Source: JAZKFT01 sp963845495 (GTDB taxonomy: Bacteria > Bacteroidota > Bacteroidia > Chitinophagales > Chitinophagaceae). Taken from it: a DNA stretch of 19,584 nt. Below are positions 6,262-15,430 of this stretch, piece after piece. The translations under genes were made by a program, and so were the position numbers. Position 1 is the first letter of the stretch. The number at the start of each line of letters is the position of its first letter. The stretch is from contig CAWJTH010000072.1 of assembly GCA_963845495.1 (NCBI GenBank), positions 1 through 19,584 on the forward strand. The letters are read 5' to 3'. The notes under the pieces are model-generated. The model saw only the letters and a list, made by a program, of their open reading frames with translations. It ran no database searches and was not told where the DNA came from.

Positions 6262-7344
6262 CTATCCGGCTACCAGGCCACTTACGTAAGGCGTTTGTTT
6301 TCTTAGCACATAATTAATGCGTGCCAGTAAATGCCTGGCTATTTTAATGACAGCTTTATTTTTATGCATTCGTTTGCAATAATCTTTATACTTCATGAGC
6401 ATGGCCGGATCTTTTTTGGTAAGCACCCAACTGCTTTCAATGATCGCTTCTCTCAGGAAGTTGTTGCGCCGATGCGTAAGGCCCTTGTTCCTCCTGGTAT
6501 CGCCGCTATCGTCGGTATCCGGAATCAGCCCAACATAACTGCATAGATTGTCAAAAGTTTTAAACCGGAAAATATTCTGAAGTTCAAATAAGATAATGGC
6601 AGCATTTATTTCGCCAATTCCGGGAATAGTTAGTATCAGCTTCATGAGGGGCCAGTAAGGTGGTTGCCTGTACATTTTTCGAATAGCCCGGGTACTTTCC
6701 AATAGCAGTTTTCTTTTATGAAGATAGTCCTGAAGTTTTATATCTAAAGTTGCTTTTAGTTCAGAACTGTTATTACAATCCATGTGCTGGAGTTTTGTGA
6801 TGAACTTACCGCTCCAGTATTGCCCTGTTTCTGCTTTATCAGGAATGGGTAAGGAACTAAAATAAAGAAATTGCCAAATGCGGCATTTGCAACGGGTGCT
6901 GTCGCTAATTTGCTGTTGACGATTACGAACCAATGTGCGGGCATGCTCCCATTGCGTCGCTGGAATATAAAGTGTGTTTATATCTCTTTTATTACTTAAG
7001 TGCTGGCTTATGCTGCGGGCATCACGCTTATCGTTCTTTTGCTTGCGGTCTTTATCACCTTTGGGTATATCTGCGGCATTTAATACTAAACATTCAATAC
7101 CCAATGCGGCAAGTTCACGCTGTATGCCGAAGCCGCAAAACCCAGCTTCATATCCCACCTTATAATGTGCACCAGGATAATTTTTAGAAAGGTGTTTATG
7201 TAAAAGGATCGCATCTGGCGGCTGAGTAAAATCTTTAAGTTCCATATCCTTATCACGAATGTTTACTCGCCAGCTAAGTTTGTGAACATCCAGTCCACAG
7301 AAAATTGTATTATCTGTAAAATCTAAATACGTAATTTTAGTCAT
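6262..7344 (-). CDS. IS110-family transposase
   Basis: This 360-residue DEDD transposase/recombinase is intact. The N-terminal RuvC-like domain shows Asp19 (GLDVHK), Glu66 (VGYEAG), Asp105 and Asp108 (KNDKRDAR), the DEDD set. A helical middle follows. The C-terminal Transposase_20 domain has the helix-hairpin-helix-like PGIGEINAA, then FKTFDNLCSYVGLIP and DDSGDTRR with Ser280 as candidate nucleophile, and KGLTHRRNNFLREA. The start at 7344 is chosen because MTKITYLDF begins the conserved domain; the frame is open to 7446 but the extra 34 codons are unlike the family. IS110 enzymes in current knowledge are guided by a bridge RNA encoded in the non-coding end of the element. It lies between the cassette array and the permease operon. 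Confidence 0.92.
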   Translation of the reverse strand: MTKITYLDFTDNTIFCGLDVHKLSWRVNIRDKDMELKDFTQPPDAILLHKHLSKNYPGAHYKVGYEAGFCGFGIQRELAALGIECLVLNAADIPKGDKDRKQKNDKRDARSISQHLSNKRDINTLYIPATQWEHARTLVRNRQQQISDSTRCKCRIWQFLYFSSLPIPDKAETGQYWSGKFITKLQHMDCNNSSELKATLDIKLQDYLHKRKLLLESTRAIRKMYRQPPYWPLMKLILTIPGIGEINAAIILFELQNIFRFKTFDNLCSYVGLIPDTDDSGDTRRNKGLTHRRNNFLREAIIESSWVLTKKDPAMLMKYKDYCKRMHKNKAVIKIARHLLARINYVLRKQTPYVSGLVAG

Positions 7345-7444
7345 GGTGGAACGTTTTATGATGAATGAATGGTTTGCTCTTTTAAAGTTAAAAAGAGAAC
7401 TATAAATTAACTCATACATAAGACCTAATTCCCCGCCCATCGCC

Positions 7445-7630
7445 AAAGGCCCTGTTCGTTAGACTGTGAGAATAAGAAAAACTATTACAGCCGTTATCCT
7501 TTATAACTATCCCATGCTGTCTTTAGAACAGCCTATCAGCCCTATAAATCAGGCTGGCCGTATGAACAACTGCACTAGCCACAGCCAGGCTTATTCTTTT
7601 CTCTTATGTCAAACCGTTCACTTTTCTTAA
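7445..7630 (-). ncRNA. Candidate IS110 bridge-RNA region (5' non-coding end)
   Basis: Upstream of the transposase start there are over 250 gene-free bases with several short nested stems. GCTGT/ACAGC lies at 7515-7532, CAGCCT/AGGCTG at 7529-7556, and GGCTG/CAGCC at 7552-7587. IS110-group elements are known to encode their guide RNA in this 5' end (IS1111-group elements use the 3' end). I cannot define loops matching target and donor from one copy, so exact ends and function are inference. Confidence 0.3.
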
Positions 7631-7632
7631 AC

Positions 7633-7654
7633 AAGTGTTCGTATATGAACACTT
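7633..7654. promoter_or_regulatory. 22-bp palindrome upstream of the permease operon
   Basis: AAGTGTTC-GTATAT-GAACACTT has perfect 8-bp arms. It lies 174 bp before the first permease start and about 290 bp before the transposase start, divergent to both. It looks like a dimeric repressor operator; the regulator is not in the window. It could instead belong to the IS left end. Confidence 0.4.
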
Positions 7655-7792
7655 TTGCAAGCAATAAATTATATAAATAACTATTTATCAGTAGAATACA
7701 GGCCTGGTACATTGATTGAAAAGTTTCTCAGGGATTGGCTTTGCCTTTTGAATAGAAAAAATTATTCAACCTGAATTCTAAACTCGATCCAG

Positions 7793-7816
7793 GCTAATGG
7801 TTAATTGCTATTAGCT
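7793..7816. repeat. Intergenic GCTAAT/ATTAGC repeat, copy 1
   Basis: GCTAATGG...GCTATTAGCT lies immediately before the first permease start, with GCTAAT and ATTAGC as inverted halves. Related words recur at 10216-10232 and 12652-12687. Similar AGCT/TTAGC-rich words occur between genes in Bacteroidota. Confidence 0.4.
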
Positions 7817-7828
7817 CAAATACATTTT

Positions 7829-10206
7829 ATGTTTAAAAATTATTTCAAAACAGCATGGCGAAATTTGATGAAGAGCAAAATTTTCTCTTTCATCAATATT
7901 CTTGGCTTAACAATTGGCATCACAGTCTGTATGATGATCTTTCTCTTCATCAGGAATGAATTTAGTTTTGACAATTTTCATAAACAAGGAGATCATATTT
8001 ATCGGGTGATGCGCGAGTTTAATAATGAAGGACAGCAAGGTCGCGTGTCCTATCTTTCCGGGCCTTATGCGCCTGCACTACTTAATGACTTTAAGGGCGA
8101 AATACTGAAAGCTATTCGCGTAAATCCAACAGATAATCTTGTTACTATCGGAGATAAATCTTTTCACGAAAAGAAGGTGATCGACGTAGATTCAAATTTT
8201 TTCCAGCTATTCACTTTCCCTTTGATAAAAGGGAATGCATCAACTGCCTTGCTAAATCCAAACAGTGTTGTACTTACTGAAACAACTGCAAAAAAATATT
8301 TTGGCAGTATCAATGATGCAATGGGAAAAGTAATAATGGTTGATAAGTACCTGCCATTGAACGTAACGGGCATTGCCAAAGATGTTCCTTCCAATTCACA
8401 TCTAGAATTTGATCTGGTCATCCCGCTTTCGAATTATAAAAACTCGGGCAACATGACTACGTGGATCAACAACGGATTATATACTTACGTGTTGCTGGCT
8501 CCGCAGATAACGCCGGCCCAAATTGAAAAGCAATTCCCACGGTTCATCGAAAAGTATATGGGCAACGAGATCCAGAAATATGGTTTTAAATTTTCGCTGT
8601 CTCTCACACCTCTGAGAGACATCTATTTCGAAAATAATGCTTTCGATGGCGTAAGGCATGGTGATAAAGCTGTCGTGTACATATTTCTTTCTATTGCCAT
8701 ACTGATACTTTTTAATTGCCTGTATCAACTTTATGAACCTCTCTACGATCCGCGCCACCGACCAGTCAAAAGAAGTTGGCTTACGCAAGGTATTGGGCGC
8801 AGTTCGTAAAAACCTAGTAGGGCAGTTTATCGGCGAATCTGTTTTGATCACGTGTATTTCATGTATCTTAGCTGTTGGCCTGCTATTGTTGGCTATGCCC
8901 TTGTATAACCAACTGCTTGGTTATCCTTTAACAGTATCCTGGAATACATTGCCGATATATTTATTTCTAATCAGCATAATAATTCTTGTTGGCTTTTTAG
9001 CAGGAAGTTACCCGGCATTTTTCTGTCATCCTTCTCCCCTGTTCAGGCCTTGAAGGGCCGGTTGGGCTGGGTAAAGGTGGTTCTTCATTCAGACAGGTAT
9101 TGGTTATTATCCAATTTAGCATCTCTGTTTTTCTCATCATCGGCGTTATTGTTATTATGAACCAAATGCATTATGTAAAAAATAAACAATTGGGTTATAA
9201 CAAAGAACAAACACTTATAGTGCCAATAGACAACAATGATATTTATAACCATATGATTTCTTTTAAACGTGACTTAGAAAGCAACCCTTACATTCAATCT
9301 GTGTCCATGATGTCGGGAGAGCCGGGCGGGTATTTTGATATACACATGTTTGATGTAGAAGGACAAAATGAAAAGTGGGAGGCCAGAACCGAGTTTGCTG
9401 ATTTCGAGTATGCCAAAACGTTAGGTCTAAAAATTATTGCGGGCAGAGATTTTTCTCCACAGTTTCCAACCGATTCCGGTAACGCTGTTTTAATTAACCG
9501 TACTGCGGCGTCCAAACTTGGCTGGACGCCTGACCAAGCTATTGGCAAATGGATCCGGAACACCGTACGTGATAATGCAAAACGGTATATTATTGGTGTG
9601 GTTGAAGATTTTAATTTTTTATCGTTAAAAGAAAAAATGGATGCGTTGGTTATTTCGCCCGCTATGGACAGGCGTGTAACGTTAATTAAAATGCAACCCG
9701 GCGATATCCAGGCCACTTTATCAGCCATAAAAAATGATTACGAAAAAGCGGCACCTCAATATCCTTTTTCCTATACTTTTCTGGATCAGAAATTTGGAGA
9801 ACTCTACAATAACGACCTTCGTCAGCAGAAGATACTAACCGTATTTGCGGGACTTGCCATATTCGTTGCATGCCTGGGTTTATTTGGTCTGGCCTCATTT
9901 ACTGCAACCAAACGCTTTAAAGAGATCGGCGTAAGAAAAGTGTTGGGGTCCTCAGTGAATAGTATCGTATTCCTTTTGTCGAAAGATTTATTAAAACCGG
10001 TTTTGATAGCAACCTGTATTGCGATTCCTGCAGGTTATTTTGTTATGAATAAATGGCTGCAAAATTTTGCATATAAAACAACTTTGAGCTGGTGGATTTT
10101 TGTTTTGGCAGCATTGATAACATTTGGTGTTGCATTAATTACCGTTGGTTTTAAGGCAATAAGGGCGGCGGTTGCCAACCCGGTGGATAGTTTGAGAAGT
10201 GAATAA
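7829..10206 (+). pseudogene. FtsX/MacB-like ABC transporter permease, three frameshifts
   Basis: Corrected for three single-base indels the gene encodes about 792 residues, the normal length for this Bacteroidota permease family. The N-terminus MFKNYFKTAWRNLMKSK, with a transmembrane helix (FINILGLTIGITVCMMIFLF), is followed by a MacB-type periplasmic domain. A first FtsX unit has EVGLRKVLGA, then a second periplasmic domain and a C-terminal FtsX unit with EIGVRKVLGSS and closing ANPVDSLRSE. Breaks are near 8713 (extra A in TTTTTAATT, next frame IACINFMNLSTIRATD), near 9020 (missing T in a T-run after PAFF) and near 9068 (missing base after TTGGG). ATG 7829 is chosen over TTG 7805 because it matches the paralogue. 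No ATPase gene is adjacent. Likely role is efflux or envelope transport. Confidence 0.85.
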
Positions 10207-10215
10207 TTATTAACT

Positions 10216-10232
10216 GCTAATGGCCAATAGCT
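10216..10232. repeat. Intergenic GCTAAT/ATTAGC repeat, copy 2
   Basis: GCTAATGGCCAATAGCT is a near-perfect palindrome between the two permease genes, sharing GCTAATGG with copy 1. It sits in a 45-bp gap, so both permeases are probably on one transcript. Confidence 0.4.
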
Positions 10233-10251
10233 GTTCGCTTAATTACATATT

Positions 10252-12650
10252 ATGTTTAAAACTTATTTCAAAAGTGCATGGCGCAATATTATTAAAAGCC
10301 GCTTTTTCTCGGCTGTAAATATTATTGGATTGGCTACTGGTATTGCTTTTACAATTTTAATCGGCGCGTATATCTGGACGCAGTTACAGGTAAATACAGG
10401 TTTAAAAAATGAAGACAGGCAATATATCTTGCAGAGTAAATGGAAAGAAGCTAACATGGGTTATGAACTGGCAACCCTTGGTCCGCTGGCTAAAGCACTA
10501 AGAGAAAGTTATCCCGGGCTTGTTGCCAATTATTATAGGTTTGATGGCATTACGTCCAATGTTTCAAAAGGTGATAAAGCATTCAGGGAGAGTATAGCGA
10601 TTTGTGATAGTACGATGTTGAATATGTATGGATTCACTTTGCTTTATGGCGATGCCAAAACTGCATTTGACGGGCCTTTTTCAGTAATAATCTCGGGCGA
10701 TGAAGCCATGAATATTTTAGCAGAACAGATGTGGTAGGTCAAACATTATCGATCGAAAACTTCTCAGGCTTAAGGCATGATTTCATTATAACCGGCGTAT
10801 TAAAAAAGCCTGTAAAAAACTCCGTGACTTTTTTAAATGATGATAACAATAACCAGTTCTACATTTCTGATAATAACCTTAGTTTTTTCGGAAGAAATAT
10901 GGATTGGCCTAATCCAAACATAGGCAGCTATATTGAACTGCAAAAAGGAATTACGCCACAGCAACTTGAAAAGCCAATTGCCGCTCTTGTAAAGCAAAAT
11001 GCGCCCCCGCAAATTGCCGTAAACATGACGCCTTATTTGGTTTCTCTAAAAGATTATTATTTGGATGCCAATAATGGGTTGATAAAAAAAATGCTCTATG
11101 CATTATCTGCAATAGCATTATTCATACTTCTTATGGCGATTATTAATTTTATCAATATGTCTGTAAGCCGCTCTGCTGCAAGAATGCGTGAGATAGGTGT
11201 CCGGAAAGTTTTAGGCGGGTTAAAAAAACAACTGATCTTTCAATTTCTTATTGAATCGGTATTAATTGTTTTTGCAGCAACAATGGTTGCTTTTTTATTA
11301 TACGCATTAAGTCGAAATCTGTTCAGTAAAATACTAGGCACGGAAATTCCGTGGCTAACTGATTTCCCTTTGTACTTCCTCGTCTTTCCCTTATTACTCA
11401 TTTTAATTATTGGCTTCATCGCGGGAATTTATCCGGCATTTGTTTTGTCTTCTTTAAAAACCGTTGAATCATTAAAGGGAAAACTATCTTCTGTTAAAGA
11501 GAATGTATTGTTGCGAAAATCACTCGTGGCCTTTCAGTTTGGCACCGCGGCCATTGCATTCACAGGTGCTATTATTGTTTCACAACAGATTAATTTATTT
11601 CTAAGTAAAGATTTAGGTTATAACAAAGATTATATCGTTGCATCGCAGGTTCCCAGGGACTGGACAAGGAACGGTGTAGATAAAATGGAAACTATCCGTA
11701 AGCAGCTACAGGATGTATACGGTGTAAAAAGTGCATCGTTGTCTTATGAAATCCCTGACGGAAATAACGGCGGACAGGCACCGGTTTATAAGTTTGGTAA
11801 CGATTCCACGCAGGCAATTGCAGCGCAGGCTTTAGTTTCGGATGAATATTATTGCAGCGTTTATGGCATACCGCTAGCTTCCGGCTCTTTCTTTGAAGGC
11901 AAGGGGCTTGATTCAGGAAGAGTTATAATAAACGATACGGCGGTAAAAGCGCTTGGCTACAGTAATGCTTCCGAAGCCATCGGGCGTCAATTAAGGATCC
12001 CCGGTAATCCTGTTACCTTTACCATTAAGGGAGTTACCAAAGATTTTCATTTTGGTTCCATGAAGGAAGAAATTGCACCAATCATTTTTTTTAATGTTCA
12101 GTTTGCAACTCAATTTCGTTTCTTATCATTCAAAATAAAGCCTGGAAATGTGCCTGCAACTGTTAATGCTTTGCAGGACAAGTGGGCTGTATTAATGCCT
12201 GGAGCACCATTTGAATATAAATTTATGGATGATACGCTGGCCAAATTATACAAGTCAGAAATACAATTGAAGAAAGCCTCTTACACCGCAACGATATTGG
12301 CATTAATAATAGTGTTGCTTGGCGTTCTTGGATTAATTTCTTTAAGCATTCAAAAGCGCACAAAAGAGATCGGAATAAGAAAAGTCCTGGGTTCTTCTGT
12401 TACAGGTATTACGTCCTTATTCTTAAAAGAATTTTTAGCAGTGATATTAATTGCAGGCGTTGTGGCATGTCCGGTAGCTTATATAATTATGAATAAGTGG
12501 CTTCAGGAATATGCTTACCGGGTAGATATTACAGCATCACCATTTATACTTTCTATATTGGCGCTGGGAGGTATAACGGCGCTATTAATATTTATTCAGA
12601 CTATTAAAGCAGCATTGGCAAATCCAGTGAATAGCTTGAGAACAGAATGA
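10252..12650 (+). pseudogene. FtsX/MacB-like ABC transporter permease (paralogue), one frameshift
   Basis: This is a second permease, about 799 residues after restoring one base near 10713 (ATATTTTAGC), where the frame resumes as FSRTDVVGQTLSI. It starts MFKTYFKSAWRNIIKSR followed by a helix (VNIIGLATGIAFTILIGAYI). The periplasmic MacB-like domain is followed by an FtsX unit with MREIGVRKVLGG, a helix pair ending FIAGIYPAF, a second extracytoplasmic domain and the C-terminal unit with KEIGIRKVLGSS and ANPVNSLRTE. It is clearly paralogous to the upstream gene and forms an operon with it. Such proteins usually need a MacB/LolD-like ATPase, which is not in this window. Confidence 0.88.
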
Positions 12651-12651
12651 T

Positions 12652-12687
12652 CATTAGCTAACAGCTGACGGCCCATTGCTATTAGCT
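12652..12687. repeat. Intergenic AGCT/ATTAGC repeat, copy 3
   Basis: CATTAGCTAACAGCTGACGG followed by CCCATTGCTATTAGCT begins right after the stop of the second permease. It contains the GCTATTAGCT word of copy 1 and an AGCTAACAGCTGACGG run. Confidence 0.4.
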
Positions 12688-12780
12688 TTATCACAAAAAT
12701 GCTTCCATATTGAAAGTGAATAATAAATCAGAAATCATTAATCCGTTTATCATACACCATTTAATTATAAACCATAATTT

Positions 12781-13845
12781 ATGTTTAAAAATTTTAAAGC
12801 AAATAAAATGAAACAGTATGCAATGTTGCTGGTCATTGCGGCTACTTCTATCGCAGTTAACGCTCAAACTAAATCTGAGCCATACCAAAGTCAATCCTTT
12901 CCTTCGGAAACTATTCAAAGTGTAGTTTCTGAAACAAGCGGAGGCAATATCACGGTCTCTGCCGCTAATACCGGCGAGTCGCGTGTTGAAGTTTTTGTTT
13001 CCGGAAACGGGGACTGGAAAAATAAAGTGTCAAATGATGAAATTAAGTCCCGGATTGCCAACGATTATAACCTGGACATTTCAGTGAACAATGCAAAACT
13101 AACGGTATCGGCTAAGCCAAAACACAACATTTCTGACTGGAAGCACGGCCTTACTTTTTCTTTTAAAATTTATGTGCCTTTCAATGTTTCAACAAAACTG
13201 CAAACAAGCGGCGGAAACATTGTGCTCACTGGCCTTTCCGGCGATCAGGATTTTACAACCAGTGGTGGTAACCTGGAACTGAATGCCATCGGTGGAAAAG
13301 TTAAAGGCAGAACTTCGGGTGGCAATATCTTTCTAAAAGATTGCAAAGATGAACTTAACCTTGCGACAAGCGGCGGTAACATCCAGGCCGAAAATTCTTC
13401 AGGTCATATTCATCTTTCTACATCAGGCGGCTCTATCGATCTGAGTGGACTTAAAGGAAATATAGAAGCTTCGACAAGTGGAGGAAATATCCAGGCTAAT
13501 GATATTGATGGAGAGTTGACAGCACAAACATCAGGTGGAAATGTCTCTTTGCAAAAGCTAAGCGGTAGCATTAAGGCATCCACAAGCGGTGGTAATATTA
13601 GTGTGTCCGTTATCAAGGCGGGCAATTATATTTCTATCAACAATTCTTCGGGCGGTGTGACTCTTAACCTTCCAAAAAGTGCTGGTATGGATCTAAAATT
13701 TAACGCCATGAGAATATCTACAGAGAATCTTGAAAACTTTAGTGGCAGTAATTCAAAGAACGAAATAAAAGGAAGCATAAACGGAGGAGGCATACCAGTG
13801 ACAGTCGATGCCGGCAGCGGTCATATCCATGTGGTATTTGATTAA
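12781..13845 (+). CDS. Secreted DUF4097-type beta-repeat protein
   Basis: This exported protein has 354 residues (345 if the ATG at 12808 is used, which gives a cleaner signal peptide MKQYAMLLVIAATSIAVNAQ). After a 120-residue N-terminal part, residues 142-267 consist of seven consecutive 18-residue units that each begin TSGGN or TSGGS, then an eighth TSGGNISV and a degenerate NSSGGVTL. Such periodicity fits a stacked beta-solenoid as in DUF4097 proteins. No catalytic residues stand out. It follows the permeases on the same strand after a 130-bp gap. DUF4097 proteins are thought to be envelope or adhesin-like factors, but their function is poorly known. Confidence 0.9.
   Translation: MFKNFKANKMKQYAMLLVIAATSIAVNAQTKSEPYQSQSFPSETIQSVVSETSGGNITVSAANTGESRVEVFVSGNGDWKNKVSNDEIKSRIANDYNLDISVNNAKLTVSAKPKHNISDWKHGLTFSFKIYVPFNVSTKLQTSGGNIVLTGLSGDQDFTTSGGNLELNAIGGKVKGRTSGGNIFLKDCKDELNLATSGGNIQAENSSGHIHLSTSGGSIDLSGLKGNIEASTSGGNIQANDIDGELTAQTSGGNVSLQKLSGSIKASTSGGNISVSVIKAGNYISINNSSGGVTLNLPKSAGMDLKFNAMRISTENLENFSGSNSKNEIKGSINGGGIPVTVDAGSGHIHVVFD
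13204..13581 (+). repeat. Seven tandem 54-bp units encoding TSGGN repeats
   Basis: Each 54-bp unit encodes 18 residues starting Thr-Ser-Gly-Gly. The DNA has diverged at synonymous sites (ACAAGCGGC, ACCAGTGGT, ACTTCGGGT, ACATCAGGT), so selection acts on the protein and the duplications are old. Confidence 0.8.
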
Positions 13846-13905
13846 TGCCATACTATCCCAGGACTTTTGTAATTGATTTAAACGGTTATTCTTAAACAAA
13901 ACTGG

Positions 13906-13931
13906 GCTAAAAATTATTTTTAAAATTTAGC
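13906..13931. terminator. Possible bidirectional terminator between convergent genes
   Basis: GCTAAA (13906-13911) and TTTAGC (13926-13931) bracket an A- and T-rich loop between the convergent DUF4097 and rhomboid genes. The stem is short and AT-rich, so confidence is low. Confidence 0.3.
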
Positions 13932-13945
13932 TAAAGGTTAATATA

Positions 13946-15430
13946 CTAATCCGGTGTTTTAGCCTTTTTATTCAGGCGGTTTAAAATTTCTGAAACATGC
14001 TGGTTATAATACTTCAAAGAATCATTGTAAGCGCCTGAATTTTCGTCGATTGCCTTGCATAATAAATTATAGGTAGCCAGGCGATCATTGGAATATTCCA
14101 GTAAGGTATCTGCCTGTGTTTTTAACGTTGCCGGCAAATGTAGCGCCTCTATCTGCTGCATAATGGCAATATTTGCTTTCCAGTTAGGAATTCCCTGTTC
14201 GCGCAATGCTGAAAGGCGCGTGCGGGTGCTGGCATCCTTCGGTAGCTGGTAGAAAGCAAGAGCTGCCTCTTCATGCCCGCTGAAGCTTTTCATCTTTGTT
14301 TCATATTGCGCTACATCATTCGGAAGCCTGCGAAATACCATGAAGGATGTGGTAAGGCAAAGGAACATAACGAGAACGGGTATCCCATAATTCAGATTGG
14401 CGCTCTCAGGCTGCCTCAATGCCGGGTAAAAAGCGTAACCGATGATAAGGCCGGTAACAAGACCGCCGACATGCGCAGCATTATCAATGTTACCTTTCAT
14501 GCCGTTGGCTAAATTATATAAGACGAAAATACCAATGCTCGTAAGCAGCGGTTTGCGTTCGGTCTTTTCTATGAAGTTGGTGGTGAGCATAGCGAGAAAT
14601 ACGCCATACATTCCAAAGATAGCTCCGGAAGCGCCGGCGCTTAATATGATATCGTGCCAGTAAAGACTCGTAAGACTGCCGGCTAAACCTGTGAGCAAAT
14701 ACGCAAGCCCAAATTTTAATTTACCCAACCGCGGCTCCAATAATATACCGATAAAAAGAAGTGCATACATGTTTAGCAACAGGTGCATAATACCGATGTG
14801 AATAAAGAAGTTAGTGAAGAGGCGCCACCATTCTCCGCCAAGCGTGAGCGGTGTATAATTGGCGCCCCATGCAATGAGGCTTTCTGTTGTTGGCGCAATG
14901 AAGCCAGCGCCGGACAGCACCATCAGCACAAATACCAATATATTAATATCGATGAGCAGTGGCGTAATAAAATAGTCGTTGCGGGGAATAAAAATAGAAA
15001 AAACCTGGGCCACCTTTTGGGCACCAGTTGGCGCTGGTTGGGTCAATGAATCCATTTCCGGCGGCACCAACTCCGGAAGTCGTGTAGCGTATTGCTGCAG
15101 TAGCGATGCAGGCGTCGATGTTTGTTTTAATGAGTCCATTGCCTGCAGGAAAGACTCAACGTTCTTCTTGTTGCGGTTCAAATCGAACATCTCGCTACCT
15201 GTAGATTCGCTCGTTATAGTGCCAAGGTTGTTTTCTATAATCGCCGTTACTTTGAAACGGGCACTGAACCTGCCGCTGCCGGCAACAGCAATAAAGCCGG
15301 ATCGGCTTTTATACCTAATATCCCAGCCGAGCTTTTCCGCAGTATCAAGAAAAAGAGCCAGGTATTCCTGCGACGTAAAGCCATCTAAATATATCTGCTC
15401 CTTGTGTTTGGGAGTAAGTCCGAATGCCAT
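13946..15430 (-). CDS. Rhomboid-family intramembrane serine protease with N-terminal extension
   Basis: This 494-residue membrane protein has a soluble N-terminal region of about 150 residues (GFTSQEYLALFLDTAEKLGW; FSARFKVTAIIENNLG), then a rhomboid core from about 158 to 340. Catalytic features: H211/H216/N220 in FFIHIGIMHLLLNMYA (oxyanion region), Ser268 in GASG, His320 in NAAHVGG, and GxxxG-like packing in GLVTGLIIG. About seven hydrophobic segments are visible. The last 145 residues are largely soluble and helical, with one more hydrophobic stretch near 348-365 (PVLVMFLCLTTSFMVF). Rhomboids cleave transmembrane segments of membrane proteins. The N-terminal domain may recruit substrates. 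Start ATG 15430 precedes MAFGLTPKHKEQIYL. No neighbour is co-oriented within 850 bp, so it is probably monocistronic. Confidence 0.93.
   Translation of the reverse strand: MAFGLTPKHKEQIYLDGFTSQEYLALFLDTAEKLGWDIRYKSRSGFIAVAGSGRFSARFKVTAIIENNLGTITSESTGSEMFDLNRNKKNVESFLQAMDSLKQTSTPASLLQQYATRLPELVPPEMDSLTQPAPTGAQKVAQVFSIFIPRNDYFITPLLIDINILVFVLMVLSGAGFIAPTTESLIAWGANYTPLTLGGEWWRLFTNFFIHIGIMHLLLNMYALLFIGILLEPRLGKLKFGLAYLLTGLAGSLTSLYWHDIILSAGASGAIFGMYGVFLAMLTTNFIEKTERKPLLTSIGIFVLYNLANGMKGNIDNAAHVGGLVTGLIIGYAFYPALRQPESANLNYGIPVLVMFLCLTTSFMVFRRLPNDVAQYETKMKSFSGHEEAALAFYQLPKDASTRTRLSALREQGIPNWKANIAIMQQIEALHLPATLKTQADTLLEYSNDRLATYNLLCKAIDENSGAYNDSLKYYNQHVSEILNRLNKKAKTPD

Noticed and set aside
7345..7446. 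Upstream extension of the transposase by 34 codons
   Set aside because: The IS110 domain starts at MTKITYLDF, and the extension lies in the structured non-coding end.
8477..8851. 124-codon minus-strand frame inside the first permease
   Set aside because: The plus strand here clearly encodes the FtsX-type permease across the frameshift; the minus frame is a shadow.
13204..13581. Regular 54-bp repeats as a CRISPR array
   Set aside because: The repeats are in frame, encode TSGGN units, have diverged at synonymous sites and lack unique spacers.
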